From Owenia fusiformis (Eukaryota; Annelida; Polychaeta; Sabellida; Oweniidae), in assembly GCA_903813345.2 (NCBI GenBank), contig CAIIXF020000006.1:40744848-40808847 (forward strand): a DNA stretch of 64,000 bases, given 5' to 3'. Below the pieces are notes generated by a model. That model ran no database searches. It was given only the letters and a program-made list of their open reading frames with translations, and had not been told where the DNA came from. Position 1 is the stretch's first letter; every line of letters begins with the position of its first letter. This document shows, piece after piece, positions 24,431-37,090 of the stretch. The translations under genes and the position numbers were made by a program.

Positions 24431-25275
24431 AAAATCGGTGAATTCGTACGATCCTGGGAATAATCTCAGCCTAAATCCCCGGTATAAATCTCAATCCACC
24501 TACGAATTCACCAAATATTAGCCGGATAAGTTCTTGGATCCTACGGTCCGGGGGCTTCACTTTTGACAAAACTGGCCCAAGAAATCACTTAAAAAGTGTC
24601 CAGAATAGTAAAAACTGCATGACTCTTTGAAAGAAATTTTGCCGGGGGGGGGGGGGGTCGCCCTGTGGGCCTGCTATCTGAAAAGTAAAATGCACTGAGA
24701 AAAAATTAGACAGCGCATGCTATTATAACTACTGGATTTATCTTACCCTGGTTGTATTAAGGCCAAGGTTTTAAAAACGAATAGGAAATACATGTACAAG
24801 TAAGATGCACTGCTGTGGCTAAATGTAGAAAAAAATAAAAAATCCTGCTTTAGTTGAAATGAGTAGGGGTCCTAAAACTATTTTTTCAAATAGAAGTTAA
24901 CAAAAATTGTCATTTACACTCAACTTCTCATACGTCTAGTTTCCGTTGTCATTTCTCCAATGTTCCAATGCAATATATCCACCATAGTCCGTTGTCATAT
25001 ACAACCATATGCCGTTGTCTTTGGGAATTCAGATTCCGTTGTCATTGACGATATCGAAGATGTTATATTGTGGCGATTCACGACACCATTTGATCGAAAT
25101 CGGAATTTCATATATTACATTATCACAAGAGTTAAATACATGCACAGAATTAGCTACGATAAGGTCCCAAAAACGAGGACATTTGTGACAACGGCATCTG
25201 ACTTTACCGTAGTCAGGCTAATCTGGGGTGACGTTACCGTCCATAAAAAGTCATGTGATGCATACGTAGCAGTCT

Positions 25276-26350
25276 AACGACCTTGCGATTGAAACCTTAT
25301 TATTTACAATATACACCACATTCCTGTTCTGGATTTGTCATTTTATGGCTTCTATATACACAGTTTACTTATAGTTAGTATTTTGAGTGGCTCTGAGGCA
25401 CATATACTGAGAAAACACGAGAATTGACTAAAAATTATGAACTTGGATATCTCAGCCGGTAGGTCTACAGCTTATATTCTGCTTCTTGTAGACCACTCGG
25501 CAGATTCAACTCATTCTTCATAACCATCCATATATATACGTCACCGAATTGAACTAGTTTAAAGGAAATCTTACCAATTACGTTGATAAACAAATCACAA
25601 ACAAGAATGAGTTTTGTTTGGCGATATTACATAATGTTACATAATATATTTCTAAATACTAATTGAAAATGATTATACCATGACTAATTGACTAACTACC
25701 CAAAGATTATATAATAAGTGTATATGTAGTTACGTTATTAAAAAACAACCGCGCACTTGTTCCACTATGAACAGTGCTCAGGGGCAGTCCGCTATTTTTT
25801 GTTATCGTAACCGCATGCTTATTCACCGTGATTATTCAGGCTGTGTGCAAAGACCTCGTTTTGATAAGTGTCTTGTGTTGTAAGTTACGTCACTCTCAGG
25901 AGCTAAAATATAACAGAGAACAGCACATTTTGGAATTAAACAAAGCCAGGTTTGATTAATTAATTTGTTTGCTTCACTTGCACGTCTGTAGCTCAGGAAA
26001 TAGATCAATATGACATTGCATCATATATAATTCTTAAAACATCGTTGCAATTACACATAACATATAACATACTGTTACAAGAGCCTCATTTACTTAATAT
26101 ACTCTGGGTGGAAGGTGTGAGAATAGTGCAAAAAATGAGCTGGATGGAATTTTTGTGTATTTTTATTCTATTAGGGTGTCCTGCATAAGGGATTTTGCCT
26201 GCGAAGCATGTAACTCTTGCGAACATAATATCTAAATACTGGTCCGAAGTAGACATACCTTGAGTCTTTTAGAAAAAGTTGGCTAAAATGGAAACTGCAA
26301 AAAGTCAAAATGTTCAACTCAAACAAAAGTCCAGCTATTTAATATTAACA
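25276..26350. other. No gene recognised
   Basis: AT-rich. A hydrophobic open stretch near 25774-25959 lacks an ATG and shows no homology I recognise; it is not annotated as a gene. Confidence 0.4.
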
Positions 26351-26354
26351 CTAT

Positions 26355-26510
26355 GTATTATTTAATGTTTTTCAGATGTTTCAGGACCTTCATTAGTGTA
26401 CAAGTGTCTAGAAATAAGATAATTAAGGACAAAAGTTGACATTTTTGATCATTTTCGCTTTCAGCAGTAACATACAGTTCCTTATGTTTTGAATTTTATG
26501 CTGACTGTTT
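26355..26510. repeat. Direct repeat, left copy (partner 28800-28945)
   Basis: TTATTTAATGTTTTTCAGAT and the next ~150 bp recur at 28800-28945 in the same orientation with moderate divergence. The pair flanks the 26671-28753 element, so either a larger segment was duplicated or both belong to one longer repeat. Confidence 0.7.
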
Positions 26511-26670
26511 GTTGCAATTTTGATCAAATCGGTTTTTGTACATGTCTTCTTCCGTTTAAGATACAAATAATGTATATTGGACCACCAATGGTCATATTAG
26601 TGCTTTCAGATCTCCCCTACCCCATTTATTATGAAAAATACCGAAAAATATGAAAGAGTAAAATAACTTA

Positions 26671-28753
26671 AAGGATCCGTACCCATTAGTGTACCTATAA
26701 GGACTTAGAAATTTTTCGAAAAGGGTAAATTGGAATTCCAGAATTATTCTTATATAATATGAATCTTTAAGAAGTATATTTTCAACAAATCACAAATATA
26801 ATATTTAGAATATGGTAAAAAGTTGTTTTTTTACAGTGATTCTTAACACATGTCATTCTGACTCTTAAAATGAGTAATTTTCACATATTTTCACAAAACC
26901 TTTAATAAAATCTTGATTTTTGTAGATACACTAAATTTGACTTGTCAGTATAAAACTACATTGTGTCTGAGCATAATAACCTTCACTAAGCAGATCAACC
27001 ATGCGTAGATACTTTGTAATCCTATTGTTTTGAAAGGCACCCTATTGTGTTCTTGTTTTTAAGAATGGATGACCTTCTACAGTCACCGACAGATTGAGGT
27101 GCTTCCGCAGGTCAGACCCCCTCTGGTTTCACCTTTATTGTTTAGTATTGACATTATTGCATAGTTCAAACATGAAATGAGAGAGGGTCCTGTCTGCGGA
27201 AGATATACAATGTGAAAGTATAGCAACAAATTTAGTTTCAAAAAGGAGGCCATATTGGATCTGCCAGACACCAAGGCAACAAACTATCAGTCAGATTTAT
27301 CAGTCATGCATGCCTCTGAAGAGGATACGTTGCAGAGGAACTGAATTGATATCCATTTAGTCATTAAAGGGACACTGTTTGTAAGGTAGTTTTCATGCTA
27401 ATGAACACTAAAATGTTTTAAACAAAGAATCAAATGGGTCAATCTTCTTTTGATTCATCAGTCATGTCTATCTCGTTAGATGATATGTTGAAGAGACACT
27501 GAATTAATATCCATTTAGCCATTAAAGGGACACTCCTTGTAAGGTAGTTCTCACCCAAAGAAACAAATAGGCCAATCTATCTTTGATCAATCATTCATGC
27601 ATGCCCCTGAAGATGATTTATTGCAGAGGGACTGAGTCATTGTCCATCCAGCCATTTAAAGGGACATTGCTTGTAAGATAGTTCTCATCCTAATGAACAC
27701 AAAACTATTTTGAACAAAGAATCAAAGGGTCAATATACCTTTGATTCATCAGTCATCCCTGCCCCTATATGTGATATATTGCTGAGGGACTGAATCAATA
27801 TCCATTTACCCATTTAAAGAGACACTGCCCGTAAGGTAGTTCTCAACTAATGGGTCAATCTTTATTTGATTCTTCATTCAATTGCCTCCCCTGAAGATGA
27901 TATATTGCCGAGGAACTAAATCAATATCCATGTAGCTGTTTAAAGGGACACTGCTTGCAAGGTAGTTCTCACCAAAAGAAACAAAAGGGTCAATTTATCT
28001 TTGATGCTTGTCCTAAAAATGATATATTGCTGAAAGACGGAATCAATATCCATTTAGCCATTAAAGGGACACTGCTTGTAAGATAGTTCTCATCCTAAGT
28101 CAAACTAAAATATTTTACTTCATAATAATATGTTATACAATGGATAGATTAAAATACCTCCACTTGTTTGATAGCAAAACAATGGGTTTCAAACTGACAA
28201 AAACTATCCTACATTTACCTTTTCAATTTTAAAAAGCAACCATTTGACTTTAGCTTCAATTGAAGTATTCTTTGAAAATGCCAAATAAATATATCATATC
28301 TTGGAAAGTCACAACTAGATTTTTGATATTTGAGTTGAATACCTAGGTTTTGTGTTTTCAATATGTTGCCCTTTGTGTCCTACCTTTGATAATGATGTTT
28401 AATATACAGTCCTCTAAATTGAATATCCTAGGTTAAACCTACTGCATACCAACTGAGGTGATACTTTTGCTGAGATTCAAGATTAAGATTCATAGATATA
28501 TTACATTTTAGGGGTTGTTTTATGATTTGTGTTTTCAATATGTTGCCCTCTGTGTCCTACCTTAATGATATTTTGATATATCGATTAATTGAATGGTCAA
28601 TATACTTAAAATAGTCATGAGTGAAGACTAACATACCCCTAACATGATATTTAGGATGATTTTCATAGTCAAACTTAAATGCACTGAATGGCCTTAGTTT
28701 TAATCCCTATGACCTTTGGGGGCACCTTTAGGTACATGGGGTAACGGATCCTT
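26671..28753. mobile_element. TA-flanked 2.1-kb element with AAGGATCCGT termini and minisatellite core
   Basis: The left end AAGGATCCGTACCCATTAG and the right end (inverse of AAGGATCCGTTACCCCATG) are inverted, with TA on both sides (26669-26670, 28754-28755). No transposase is recognisable. The centre is a six-copy tandem array (27300-28110). Non-autonomous. Confidence 0.65.
27300..28110. repeat. Tandem array, six degenerate units of 124-159 bp
   Basis: The block TTAAAGGGACACTGCTTGTA starts units near 27364, 27521, 27655, 27814, 27939 and 28063. Units also share GATTCATCAGTCATG, GATGATATATTGC and GACTGAATCAATATCCATTT. The variable length comes from loss of the AACAAAGAATCAAA segment in some units. 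Confidence 0.85.
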
Positions 28754-28799
28754 TATAAACTTAAACAATGTTGTAGCTATTCTATATCTTTGTTATGTG

Positions 28800-28945
28800 T
28801 TATTTAATGTTTTTCAGATATTTCAGAACCTTTATTGGTATACTAATGCCTAGAAATGAGACATTTAAGGACAAAACTTATCATTTTAGCCTTTAGCAGT
28901 AACATATATCTAATAGTTCCTCATATATTGCGTTTTATGCTTTTT
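28800..28945. repeat. Direct repeat, right copy (partner 26355-26510)
   Basis: See the partner entry. The LINE fragment to the right begins at its end. Confidence 0.7.
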
Positions 28946-30430
28946 AAGACTTTGCATTCCTATCAGGATGTTCCTATTATTCCAAATTATTTGCTCTCTG
29001 ACACTTGCTTTGTCAGTTGGTACTTTTTGGTCTACAATTATACTCCAATTTTTTAAAATGTCCTTATAAAAGGTTGAAACATTTGATAAATCTAATGTTT
29101 TATAATCATAATTTGATTCAAAAATGATGTTAGTTCCAAAATTAGCAAGCATTATGTCGGGTAATGTTTTCACAACCCTGCTTCTTTTTGGCTAGTCTTT
29201 TTACCCATGCAGCTTTTAGGGCTTGATCCATGAGTTTGAATTCAACCATTTTTAACCCTCCATCACAAATATTTCCAATTAAAGTTTTCTTCTTGATTTA
29301 GGAGGTTTATTCCTCCAAATAAACCTTTGAATAACATTCATAAATTTCCAATATATATTTCTCTGGAATCACTGAAGTTGCTGAAATGTATGTAAGCTTG
29401 GATATACTAATAGATTTGACTAAAAGAATTCTGCCTTTTATACTTAGATCTCTTCCATTCCATGTATAAGTTTTGACCTCATTACTTGTATTTTATCTAA
29501 AATGTTATTTTTGATGTGGATTTGTTCATTATATGTAAAACAATATCCAAGGGCTTTAGCTTGTTTAACTGTTTTTAATTCATTGATACTATCATTCGTG
29601 CCTTTTGCATTTCCTATCCACATCAGCACAGTTTTATTTTTGTTCAATTTAAGGCCAGAACAAACTTCGAATTTTTCTAAGATTTTTATTATTTCTGTAA
29701 CAGATTCTCCATTCTTAAGTATAACTGTGACATCATCGGCTTACTGACATGCTTTTATTTCCTGATCTTAAATTGTAACACCCTGAACATTTGTATTTCG
29801 TTTCACTGCGAGGCAGAGAATCTCAATGACCATTACAAAAAGTAATCCTGACAGGGGGTCACCTTGTCTCACTCCTCTAAAAAAGCTAGAGAACTCGCCA
29901 TTATTAATGACATAACTGTTTGAATTTTTATATATACTTCGAAAAAAATTAATGAATATATTGCTAAATTCAAAGGCTTCCAATGTTTTTTCAAAAAAAT
30001 TCCATTTGACAGAAACGAAAGCTTTTTGAAAGTCTAAGAATAATAGAAGACCTTTTGATTATTGTTATTTGTATAATCCATAATGTCCTTGATGAGCCTG
30101 ACATTTGTCCCAATAAATCTATTCATTACGTATCCTGTTTGTTCCAGGCTGATACTTTTTGGAAGTATTCCTCTTAATCTCTGTGCTAAAGTTTTTGTTA
30201 ACAGTTTATAATCACAATTGAGTAGTGTTATGGGCCTCCAGTTTGCTAAATTATGTCGATCTTTTGACATTTTGGAATTAAACTTATAATACCTCTTTTC
30301 TGACAAGAACTTAATTCTCCTTGTACTAAGTAAGGCATGATTAAATGTGTTAACAATATCATTTTAAGTTCATCCCAAAATTGTAAATAAAACTCTGATG
30401 GAAGACAATCTGACTCTGATCAAACACACT
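28890..30430 (-). pseudogene. L1/Tx1-type LINE ORF2 remnant, second copy
   Basis: Minus strand. RT motifs in order from the right: NWRPITLLNCDYKLLTKTLA (~30230), LEQTGYVMNRFIGTNVRLIK (~30130), FFRGVRQGDPLSGLLFVMVI (~29860), then LNKNKTVLMW (~29630) and a C-terminal region to ~28900 with REQIIWNNRNILI. Several frameshifts. In the YADD region an in-frame stop is visible near 29740. The sequence differs from the 22716-24430 copy, so these are separate lineages. Confidence 0.8.
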
Positions 30431-30439
30431 TATGGAAAA

Positions 30440-31120
30440 ATGCATTAAAAATGATTTTGACTTCTATGCTCAAAAACTTAAATTCAAGGTCAGATCAGGA
30501 TGCTTTGGTCTAGCCACTGATCTTGAGAGAGTGGTGGTATAAGTGATAAGGACGTTTCAGATCCTGTCTGGATCCTTTTTCAACTGTACAAAAACTGAAC
30601 TGAAGCGCTACAAAACAATTAAATAAAAACGATATTACGTCATATTAATTCACCAAAAATTCATTCCAAATTCCCGCCAATTTATAGTTCCCTAATAACG
30701 ATAATAATATGAACAGAGATCAAGGGTTTTGCTTTAGAATTGTGCTTGTACATATGTATTGTATGTTTTAACTGCTGCACTAGTATATTATAATATGGGC
30801 CACTGATCTAAAATTGATTGCAATAAACTAATAAAAAATTATAGTCCATCAGCATATATACTCTAGGGTAATATAGGGTGTCCGATATGTTTTAATAAGT
30901 TTGCATTTTGTGTACCAATATAGAAATTATAGTCTGGTTAAGACAATACATTCTAGGACACCAGGTCCTGCTGTCGTAGAATTAATGGTCCCCCAAACTA
31001 TATGTTCAGGGAGACTATATTTATTACTCTCACTGGTGTGATCAGACTCTGAACTGGGTTCGATTTCCAGTACTTAAATAAATAGCTCCATCTTAAAACA
31101 TTATTACATTTATATTTAAT
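30440..31120. other. No gene recognised
   Basis: AT-rich non-coding DNA upstream of the candidate first GCAT exon in this window. I see no CpG-rich promoter-like block or core promoter element that I can support. Confidence 0.4.
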
Positions 31121-31123
31121 CAG

Positions 31124-31353
31124 GGAGATGTCTAAGGTTTCCTCAACAAGAGTGAAGGCGGTTGATTCAATTGAAATGAATATGGGTCGACAAAGGTTTG
31201 TCAACAATCATGACTCAAAATCAATACCTTCAAGCTCAGACCCAGAATGTGTTCCACCATCCGGACATGTCGAAGAAATCGCCAATACCTATGAAAAAAA
31301 GTGTGAAGAAGATGACGATGATAAACCTGCAGTTCAAACATCATTGCGAAAGG
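31124..31353 (+). CDS. Candidate upstream GCAT exon (acidic, serine-rich segment)
   Basis: Bounded by TTTAATCAG| and AAGG|GTTAGT. An ATG at 31128 opens 75 codons, including SKSIPSSSDPECVPPSGHVE and KKCEEDDDDKP. The exon ends after one base of a codon (G), and the clear GCAT exon at 37091 begins with two bases (GT), so joining restores a Gly codon and keeps the frame. No stop intervenes. The content is not homologous to GCAT that I can see and does not look like a mitochondrial targeting peptide, which GCAT normally has. It may be a lineage-specific N-terminal extension, an alternative first exon or a chance match. Confidence 0.4.
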
Positions 31354-31359
31354 GTTAGT

Positions 31360-31929
31360 TTAATCTAAGATTCTATAACCCATGATGGGTCCAGGGTCTT
31401 GAAGCAAGACTAAACATATTGTTTGAAAGTATTGACCTCCCTTATCAATGTAACATGGTCATGGTTTCATATCTTACTTTTATGGTGACCAATCCCCTTT
31501 AATATTACAGTTCTCGTTTCAACAGGTCCCTTGGTTACATTTGTATCACTGTACAATGTTTTGGGGTGTTGCCCAGTAAGTCAGGTAGTTAGTCAATTGT
31601 TACAGAGATACATGTATACAGTACTCGAATTTTGAAATATACTTTTTTAGACATTGTAAATCATAGTTTTGAGTTGTATTTTATTTGCAACCCACGTCCT
31701 TCCACCACCCATCTTACATTAAGAAAATACTATTTCGTTTTGATGGAAACGTTTTTTTAAGTTTGATATCAAAATTAAGTACTTTTGACTAACAAGAGAG
31801 TATAGAATTTGGAAAAAGTAAAAAAGATGGTCCCTACAGGATACAAACGTCTGCAAACGTAAAAAATCAGCTTAGCGCAAGAAAAATTACAATTTCTCTG
31901 CACCATGATATCCAATTAAGATCATTCGA
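31360..31929. other. Intronic DNA, nothing recognised
   Basis: AT-rich, no repeat or exon signature seen. Confidence 0.4.
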
Positions 31930-32775
31930 GTATTTATGCGCACCTATGGACGGTAACGTATTGTATTAGTTGTACATAAGATATTTAGCGGACGGGTACG
32001 TGCATGTACATCTGTCAAGTCAAGGTTGCTAGATCTGATAGCCTCTTTCCATGTTATTGTTATAATGGGTAAGAAATGGAATGTTGAATTTCCTATATGT
32101 GTTTTCAAGACTCGCAAGAGACGCTCTTGTTTCAGTCTCTATAAGACAAGGAAAAAAACTGTCGATCGCTTGCTTTATTCATGAAACCGATGAAAGTGTA
32201 AAAGATAGCAATGAAGAGGCAAAATAAGATTTAGGATCAAGTACTGATGAAGATGACAAAATTAATAACAATGAATCGGGGTTTCATATTTGAATCAGGT
32301 TCGCGAAACCGTCCATTTTTTACGTTTCCGCAAATTAAAAATACATTATTATGGCTTGAGTAGAACATATTAGGTGGTTTCCAATGCTCAATTGGCTTTG
32401 TATGATCGTATGTAGGTTACATCTTTATACCACAAGGTTTTTAGGCAATGTAGACCATGCCCTAACAAAAATAAACAAATTACTAAATTGTTGTGTAGTT
32501 TTGAATTTCAAACTCGACAGTTTTTCTCTTATTTCATGTTATCCCCGGACATCAAGTTCCAAAGACTACGTTCAAAATATACATTACTGAATGCATCACC
32601 GAATGCGACGCTAACATAAATCTTTCATTGATACACAGTCGTAGAAAATAATGCAACAACCTTAGTTTTCTCTTCCATGGCGGCCATTTTATTGGATAAA
32701 TCAGTGAACGTAGCCGTCCAACCTCGTTTTCAGAGGTGGCGTTACCGTCATGCTATAACACCGTGGGTATGTTAG
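31930..32775. repeat. Family B dispersed repeat, uninterrupted copy
   Basis: Inverse-complement copy of 20300-20947 plus 25231-25245. Starts TATGGACGGTAACGTATTG and ends near GCGTTACCGTCATGC. It preserves the empty target site of the CAC-ended element (ACGTT within AATACGTTACC, read on the other strand). Confidence 0.8.
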
Positions 32776-32869
32776 ACTTGACTTAATCTCATACATGATA
32801 TGGAGAAGCTATAGAGTGTGCAATTTCATTTTACACGTAACGAAACGAAGTAAATCATTCCCAGGGATT

Positions 32870-34115
32870 TTTAAACCAGGACGATCACAAATCACACAGC
32901 TTCAAAAGAACATCTTAGGAACAAGAACAACGCTTAGGATCAAGTACAATCAAGAAAAATACCTAGAATCAAGAACAATCACTTGATATCAATAACAAAT
33001 TATTTAGGATCAAGAACAATCACCAAGGATCAAAAAACAATCACTTGGTATCAGTAATAATTATTTAGGATCGAGACCAATACCTATCTAAAACAATCAC
33101 ATATGATTAAGAACAATCACTTACTATCGATAAAAATGATTCAGGATCAAGAAAAACACTAGTAACCGAGGATTAAGAATAAACACTTGATATCATTAAC
33201 AATTATTAAGGATCAAGACCAATAACTTAAAAACAATCACCAATCTCTTAGGATCAACAGCAATCACTTAGGATCAGTAACAAATTATTTAGGATGAAAA
33301 ACAATCATTTATAATCAAAGGTAATCGCTTAAGACCAAGAACAGTCTCTTTGGAAAAAGTACAATCACCTAGTATCGAGAAGAAACTGTTTAGGATCAAG
33401 ACCAATCACTTAGGATCGAGAACAATCATCTAGAATAATCTTAGGATGCTAAGAGATTGTCTTAATCCTCAATAATTTGTTATTGATATCAAGTGATTGT
33501 TCTTGTTCCTAAGTGATTAGTCTTGATCCTAAGTGAATTGTCTTGATCCTAAATAATTTGTTATCGATCCAAAGAATTTATTTTCCATCCAAAGTAATTG
33601 TTTCTGTTCTTAAGTTTCTTTTCGACCTTAAATCCCCTTTCTTCACGCTAAGTGATTGTTCTTGATACAAAGTGATTGGTCTTATCCTAAATAATTTTTT
33701 GATTCTTTTGGGATGTACTTCATGCTAAGTAATTGTTTTTGTTCCTAAGTGATTGGTCTTGATCTAAAATAATATTTTTTCCTAAGTTATTGTTCGTGGT
33801 CCTAAGTGTTTGTTCTTGATTCTAAATGATTGTTTTGGATCGTAAAAAATCGTCTTGACCCTCGGCAATTGTTCTCAATTCTAAGTGATTGTTCTTGATA
33901 CTTAATATTTTGTTCTGATACTGTAATTGTTCTTGATCCCAAGTTATTGTTTTTGATCCTAAAAACCTTCTTGACCCTAGGCAATTGTTCTCAATTATAA
34001 GTGATTTGTCTTGATTCTTAATATTTTGCTTTGATAATATGATTGGTCCACATCTTAAATGATTGTCCGTGACCCGATCATAAGTGATTTGCCTTGATCT
34101 AGTATCAGCTATTAT
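32870..34115. repeat. Palindromic satellite: ~20-bp repeats in two opposed arrays
   Basis: From about 32870 to 33440 the + strand repeats degenerate versions of TTAGGATCAAGAACAATCAC. From about 33460 to 34115 it repeats the inverse complement, GTGATTGTTCTTGATCCTAA. The centre lies near 33450. Units are 18-30 bp and diverged. The structure could form a very long imperfect hairpin. Open stretches in it are low-complexity artefacts. Confidence 0.85.
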
Positions 34116-34833
34116 GAAAAAATATAACATTAAAATCAAATGAGCTATAGTTTACTGTGTTACAGTACCAACTTCTATACTCTATTTTATTCACATTAAG
34201 TTTGATTTATCAATATGCATATACTCAACTGATCTTAGGTCAAGGTCACAATGACATTATATTTTTGTAAACAAAAACTCAGTGAATGAGTCATTAACTT
34301 TTGGCCTTCTAGAGGATTCTCGAAATCGTTGTTCCCTCTTCAAAAGAGGAGACGCGAAAATCTTTCCTTATAAGGTCAAAATATTTCCCATGATGCAGTT
34401 CGCGGAGGAACAAATTTATACTTCCTTGTTTTCCCTCATAGGTTTAACATGGAGATTTTCACACCTATTTTTCAAACGATATATTCCTTCATGGACGCCT
34501 GTAAATCCTATACCTAAATCATATGTAAATCATATTTCCGTACGAGAGTACAGAAAAAATTATAAGTCGTTTCAGAAATTTGTTGTTCATTGTACAATCT
34601 TTTATTGATTAAACTATTGATTAAAGCAATGACAAAGAAGAATACTTCCGATGGTGTTATTGTTTTATTTAGAGTGCGGGTGTAAAACAAAATTGTGTAA
34701 TTAGGCCATAAGAAGTAGATTCTTTGTTTTGCGTCCCCTTGCTTGCACGATTTGGAGTAAATCAGAAAAAACAAACACATCCAAATAGCAAACACAACAT
34801 GAATTCCATGATTAGAGGCCACATTTGCAAAAA

Positions 34834-34925
34834 ATTCAAAGTATCATTCAGAAAACTAGAATAGAAAAAATAAATTAAAATTCAAAGTATCATTCAGAAA
34901 ACTAGAATAGAAAAAATAAATATTT
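34834..34925. repeat. 46-bp perfect tandem duplication
   Basis: ATTCAAAGTATCATTCAGAA and the rest of a 46-bp unit occur twice in direct succession (34834 and 34880). Confidence 0.9.
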
Positions 34926-35990
34926 AGATATAATCTTTCATCTAAAAATGAGAATACCATTATTTTATCATGGTATTTAAATTTATATATGCGATAAAGT
35001 TGCTTGTCATAAACCGGAAGTAGCTGTCTGCAAAAAGACAAGATGGAGGTATAAAGTGTTTTGCATATCTGATTCTTAACATATTATTTATCGATAATCA
35101 GACTAATATTCTTTGTTCATTTTGTCTATGAAGTATTTCTGTATCCTATATGTGGAGTTATATTGGATATCTCAAATGGCAAAAAATAATTTTTGATGTT
35201 TGAAAACATGATCAAATCTGAACCTCCCAATTGTGCGTTTTGTGATTCCGTCACGAAAAGAGCAAAAAAGTTTGTCAACTTTTTCCAGATAAAGAGTTAG
35301 CATTGTAAAACACATGAACGGGTTTATTTCGTTGAACTATTGTCTTAACGATAGAATTAAGTCAAAACGAGCACTCCAATAGGTCAAAATGAGCAGGAAA
35401 TGAAAGACGATGGTAGTAGGGGGCATTTTGTGAAAAAGTACAAGTGATACCATCACGGAGGAGAAAAAAGCCCGTAACAATAAAAACAATGTACGCACAT
35501 TTATTTTGACGTTTTTTATAGAAACTCAAAACAACTCCGTTTTCTAGAAGATCCCATATAAGATCAAGAAACCCCTGTATATTTGACAGATGGCCTTTTA
35601 AATGTCGTTTTTTCGTCAAATGTGTGATTCCGTCACGCTGGAATTCATGACAAGGGTCTGAGAGTACCATCGCATCTTGTTCAATCATAATCAGACGAAA
35701 TGACGGATAATTTGGCCTGCGTCAAAATTGACAGCGTTATTAATTACCTTGGCATACATTGTGTATTTTCTTGAATTCTGAAACTATTAACGTTTAATTA
35801 AGATTTAATCATGTGACTAAAGATGTCCAATCAAACCTCAAACCCAGAAACGCATTCTAGAAAAGTCTACCTAGAACATTCTTTCACACTATAAATAAAA
35901 CTTCAAAGAGGACACTGCAGCAGAACATCAAAATCAAGTAAAGGGACATCTTCTCTGGGAACATAATAATTAAAGCAGAAAATCACACTA
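34926..35990. other. Intronic DNA, nothing recognised
   Basis: No exon, inverted repeat or transposon protein remnant identified. Confidence 0.4.
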
Positions 35991-36396
35991 GAGACAATCT
36001 GCGCGAGATTCCATTCTTTGGTTCGGTTTTTAGCGCATGCGCATTAAATCCAGTAATTTAATTGGTTAAAATTATTATCACGCATGAGCAATTAATAACT
36101 TAATAAGAAAATTTAATTTGAGATAGATGTCACTTACGTTCATTATTTCACAGCAGTCCCTACCCATAATGCACCATATATGTTGGAATATTTTTGTTTA
36201 AGTGTCAAAACAAAAAGTATTCACCCGAAACAAATGTAATGACATAATATAAACCTGCCCCTGATTTGTAGACGTATGTTGTACAAAACCTAAACCGAAC
36301 CGATGGCAGAAAACCACTTTGAATCATGGGAATGAAATACTTCCTTTAATGAAAAACCGAACCAAGTAAAAACCGAATCTCGCGCAGATTGCCCCG
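35991..36396. mobile_element. ~400-bp MITE with GACAATCTGCGCGAG-like termini
   Basis: The left end GACAATCTGCGCGAGATTC followed by TTGGTTCGGTTTTT is mirrored at 36345-36393. Flanks ACTAGA and ACTCGA may be a decayed target duplication. No coding content. Confidence 0.55.
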
Positions 36397-36469
36397 ACTC
36401 GAAAATCAAGTCATCATCTCATATGAATTAAATACACGACATCTATTAAGGAAACATTACAGAGAAAAT

Positions 36470-36770
36470 TTAAAGCACAACACTGGACATTCTAAACTGA
36501 ACACTGGACATTCCAGATTGAACACTGGACATTCCAGATTGAACACTGGATATTCCAGATTGAACACTGTATATTATAGTCGTATTGGAGGACTACCACT
36601 GAACATTGGAATATTACATAATCATCAAACATTATTGGATTAATATAAACATTATAGGATTACTCCGAACATTATAGGATTACTCTGAACATTATAGGAT
36701 TATCGCACATAATTGGATTCTACGAACATTATCGGATTATATCTCTTTCGAACATTGGACTACTTCACAA
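36470..36770 (+). repeat. Two adjacent short-period tandem repeats (21 and ~20 bp)
   Basis: Four to five units of AACACTGGACATTCCAGATTG (36480-36570), then four units of AACATTATAGGATTACTCTG-like sequence (36618-36740). The 21-bp units read as a 7-residue repeat, LNTGHSR, which I regard as incidental. Confidence 0.85.
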
Positions 36771-37090
36771 GGATTATCAAGGATATTCATCAACATCGAA
36801 AGACAGTTAGCCGTATCATTGATTGGACCAAACCAGAGCACTTATAATCTTGAAACAAAACAGTTTCCCCCCCCTTTCCCCCACCAACCACGTTCCAGTA
36901 TCACAACCAAAGGCAATTACACTAGGAGACAATTTAAAATTGATGGTCAATACTCAAAACATCAGAGACATTTGTAGATACTATACTATACTATAATATT
37001 TATGTTCTCATTATGCTCTGGTTCATCAAAATGCATGTTTGTTACAGTATAGTTAACCAAATAAACATGAACATTCCAATTTTTATTTAG

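Larger units (their letters stand above)
20948..25230. mobile_element. 4.3-kb CAC-ended element (family A, copy 2) with 5-bp duplication ACGTT
   Basis: The left end CACACCGGAATAGCCTGACT and the right end (inverse of CACCCCAGATTAGCCTGACT) share ~50 bp of inverted similarity. The flanks are ACGTT (20943-20947) and ACGTT (25231-25235). The paralogous family B repeat at ~31946 has one uninterrupted AATACGTTACCGTCC at this position, so the insertion point and TSD are directly shown. Right-end sequence 24980-25200 matches 16590-16790 of copy 1. A CAC terminus with a 5-bp TSD is reminiscent of Transib/RAG-type transposons, but no transposase was seen. LINE sequence fills much of the interior. Confidence 0.85.

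Noticed and set aside
25774-25959. Hydrophobic 61-codon frame as a signal-peptide exon
   Set aside because: No ATG start, no convincing donor, no homology.
33802-34139. Minus-strand frames in the palindromic satellite
   Set aside because: Low-complexity translations of the ~20-bp repeat.
36389-36643. 84-codon frame with SRLNTGHSRLNTG repeats
   Set aside because: Product of the 21-bp tandem repeat, no gene context.
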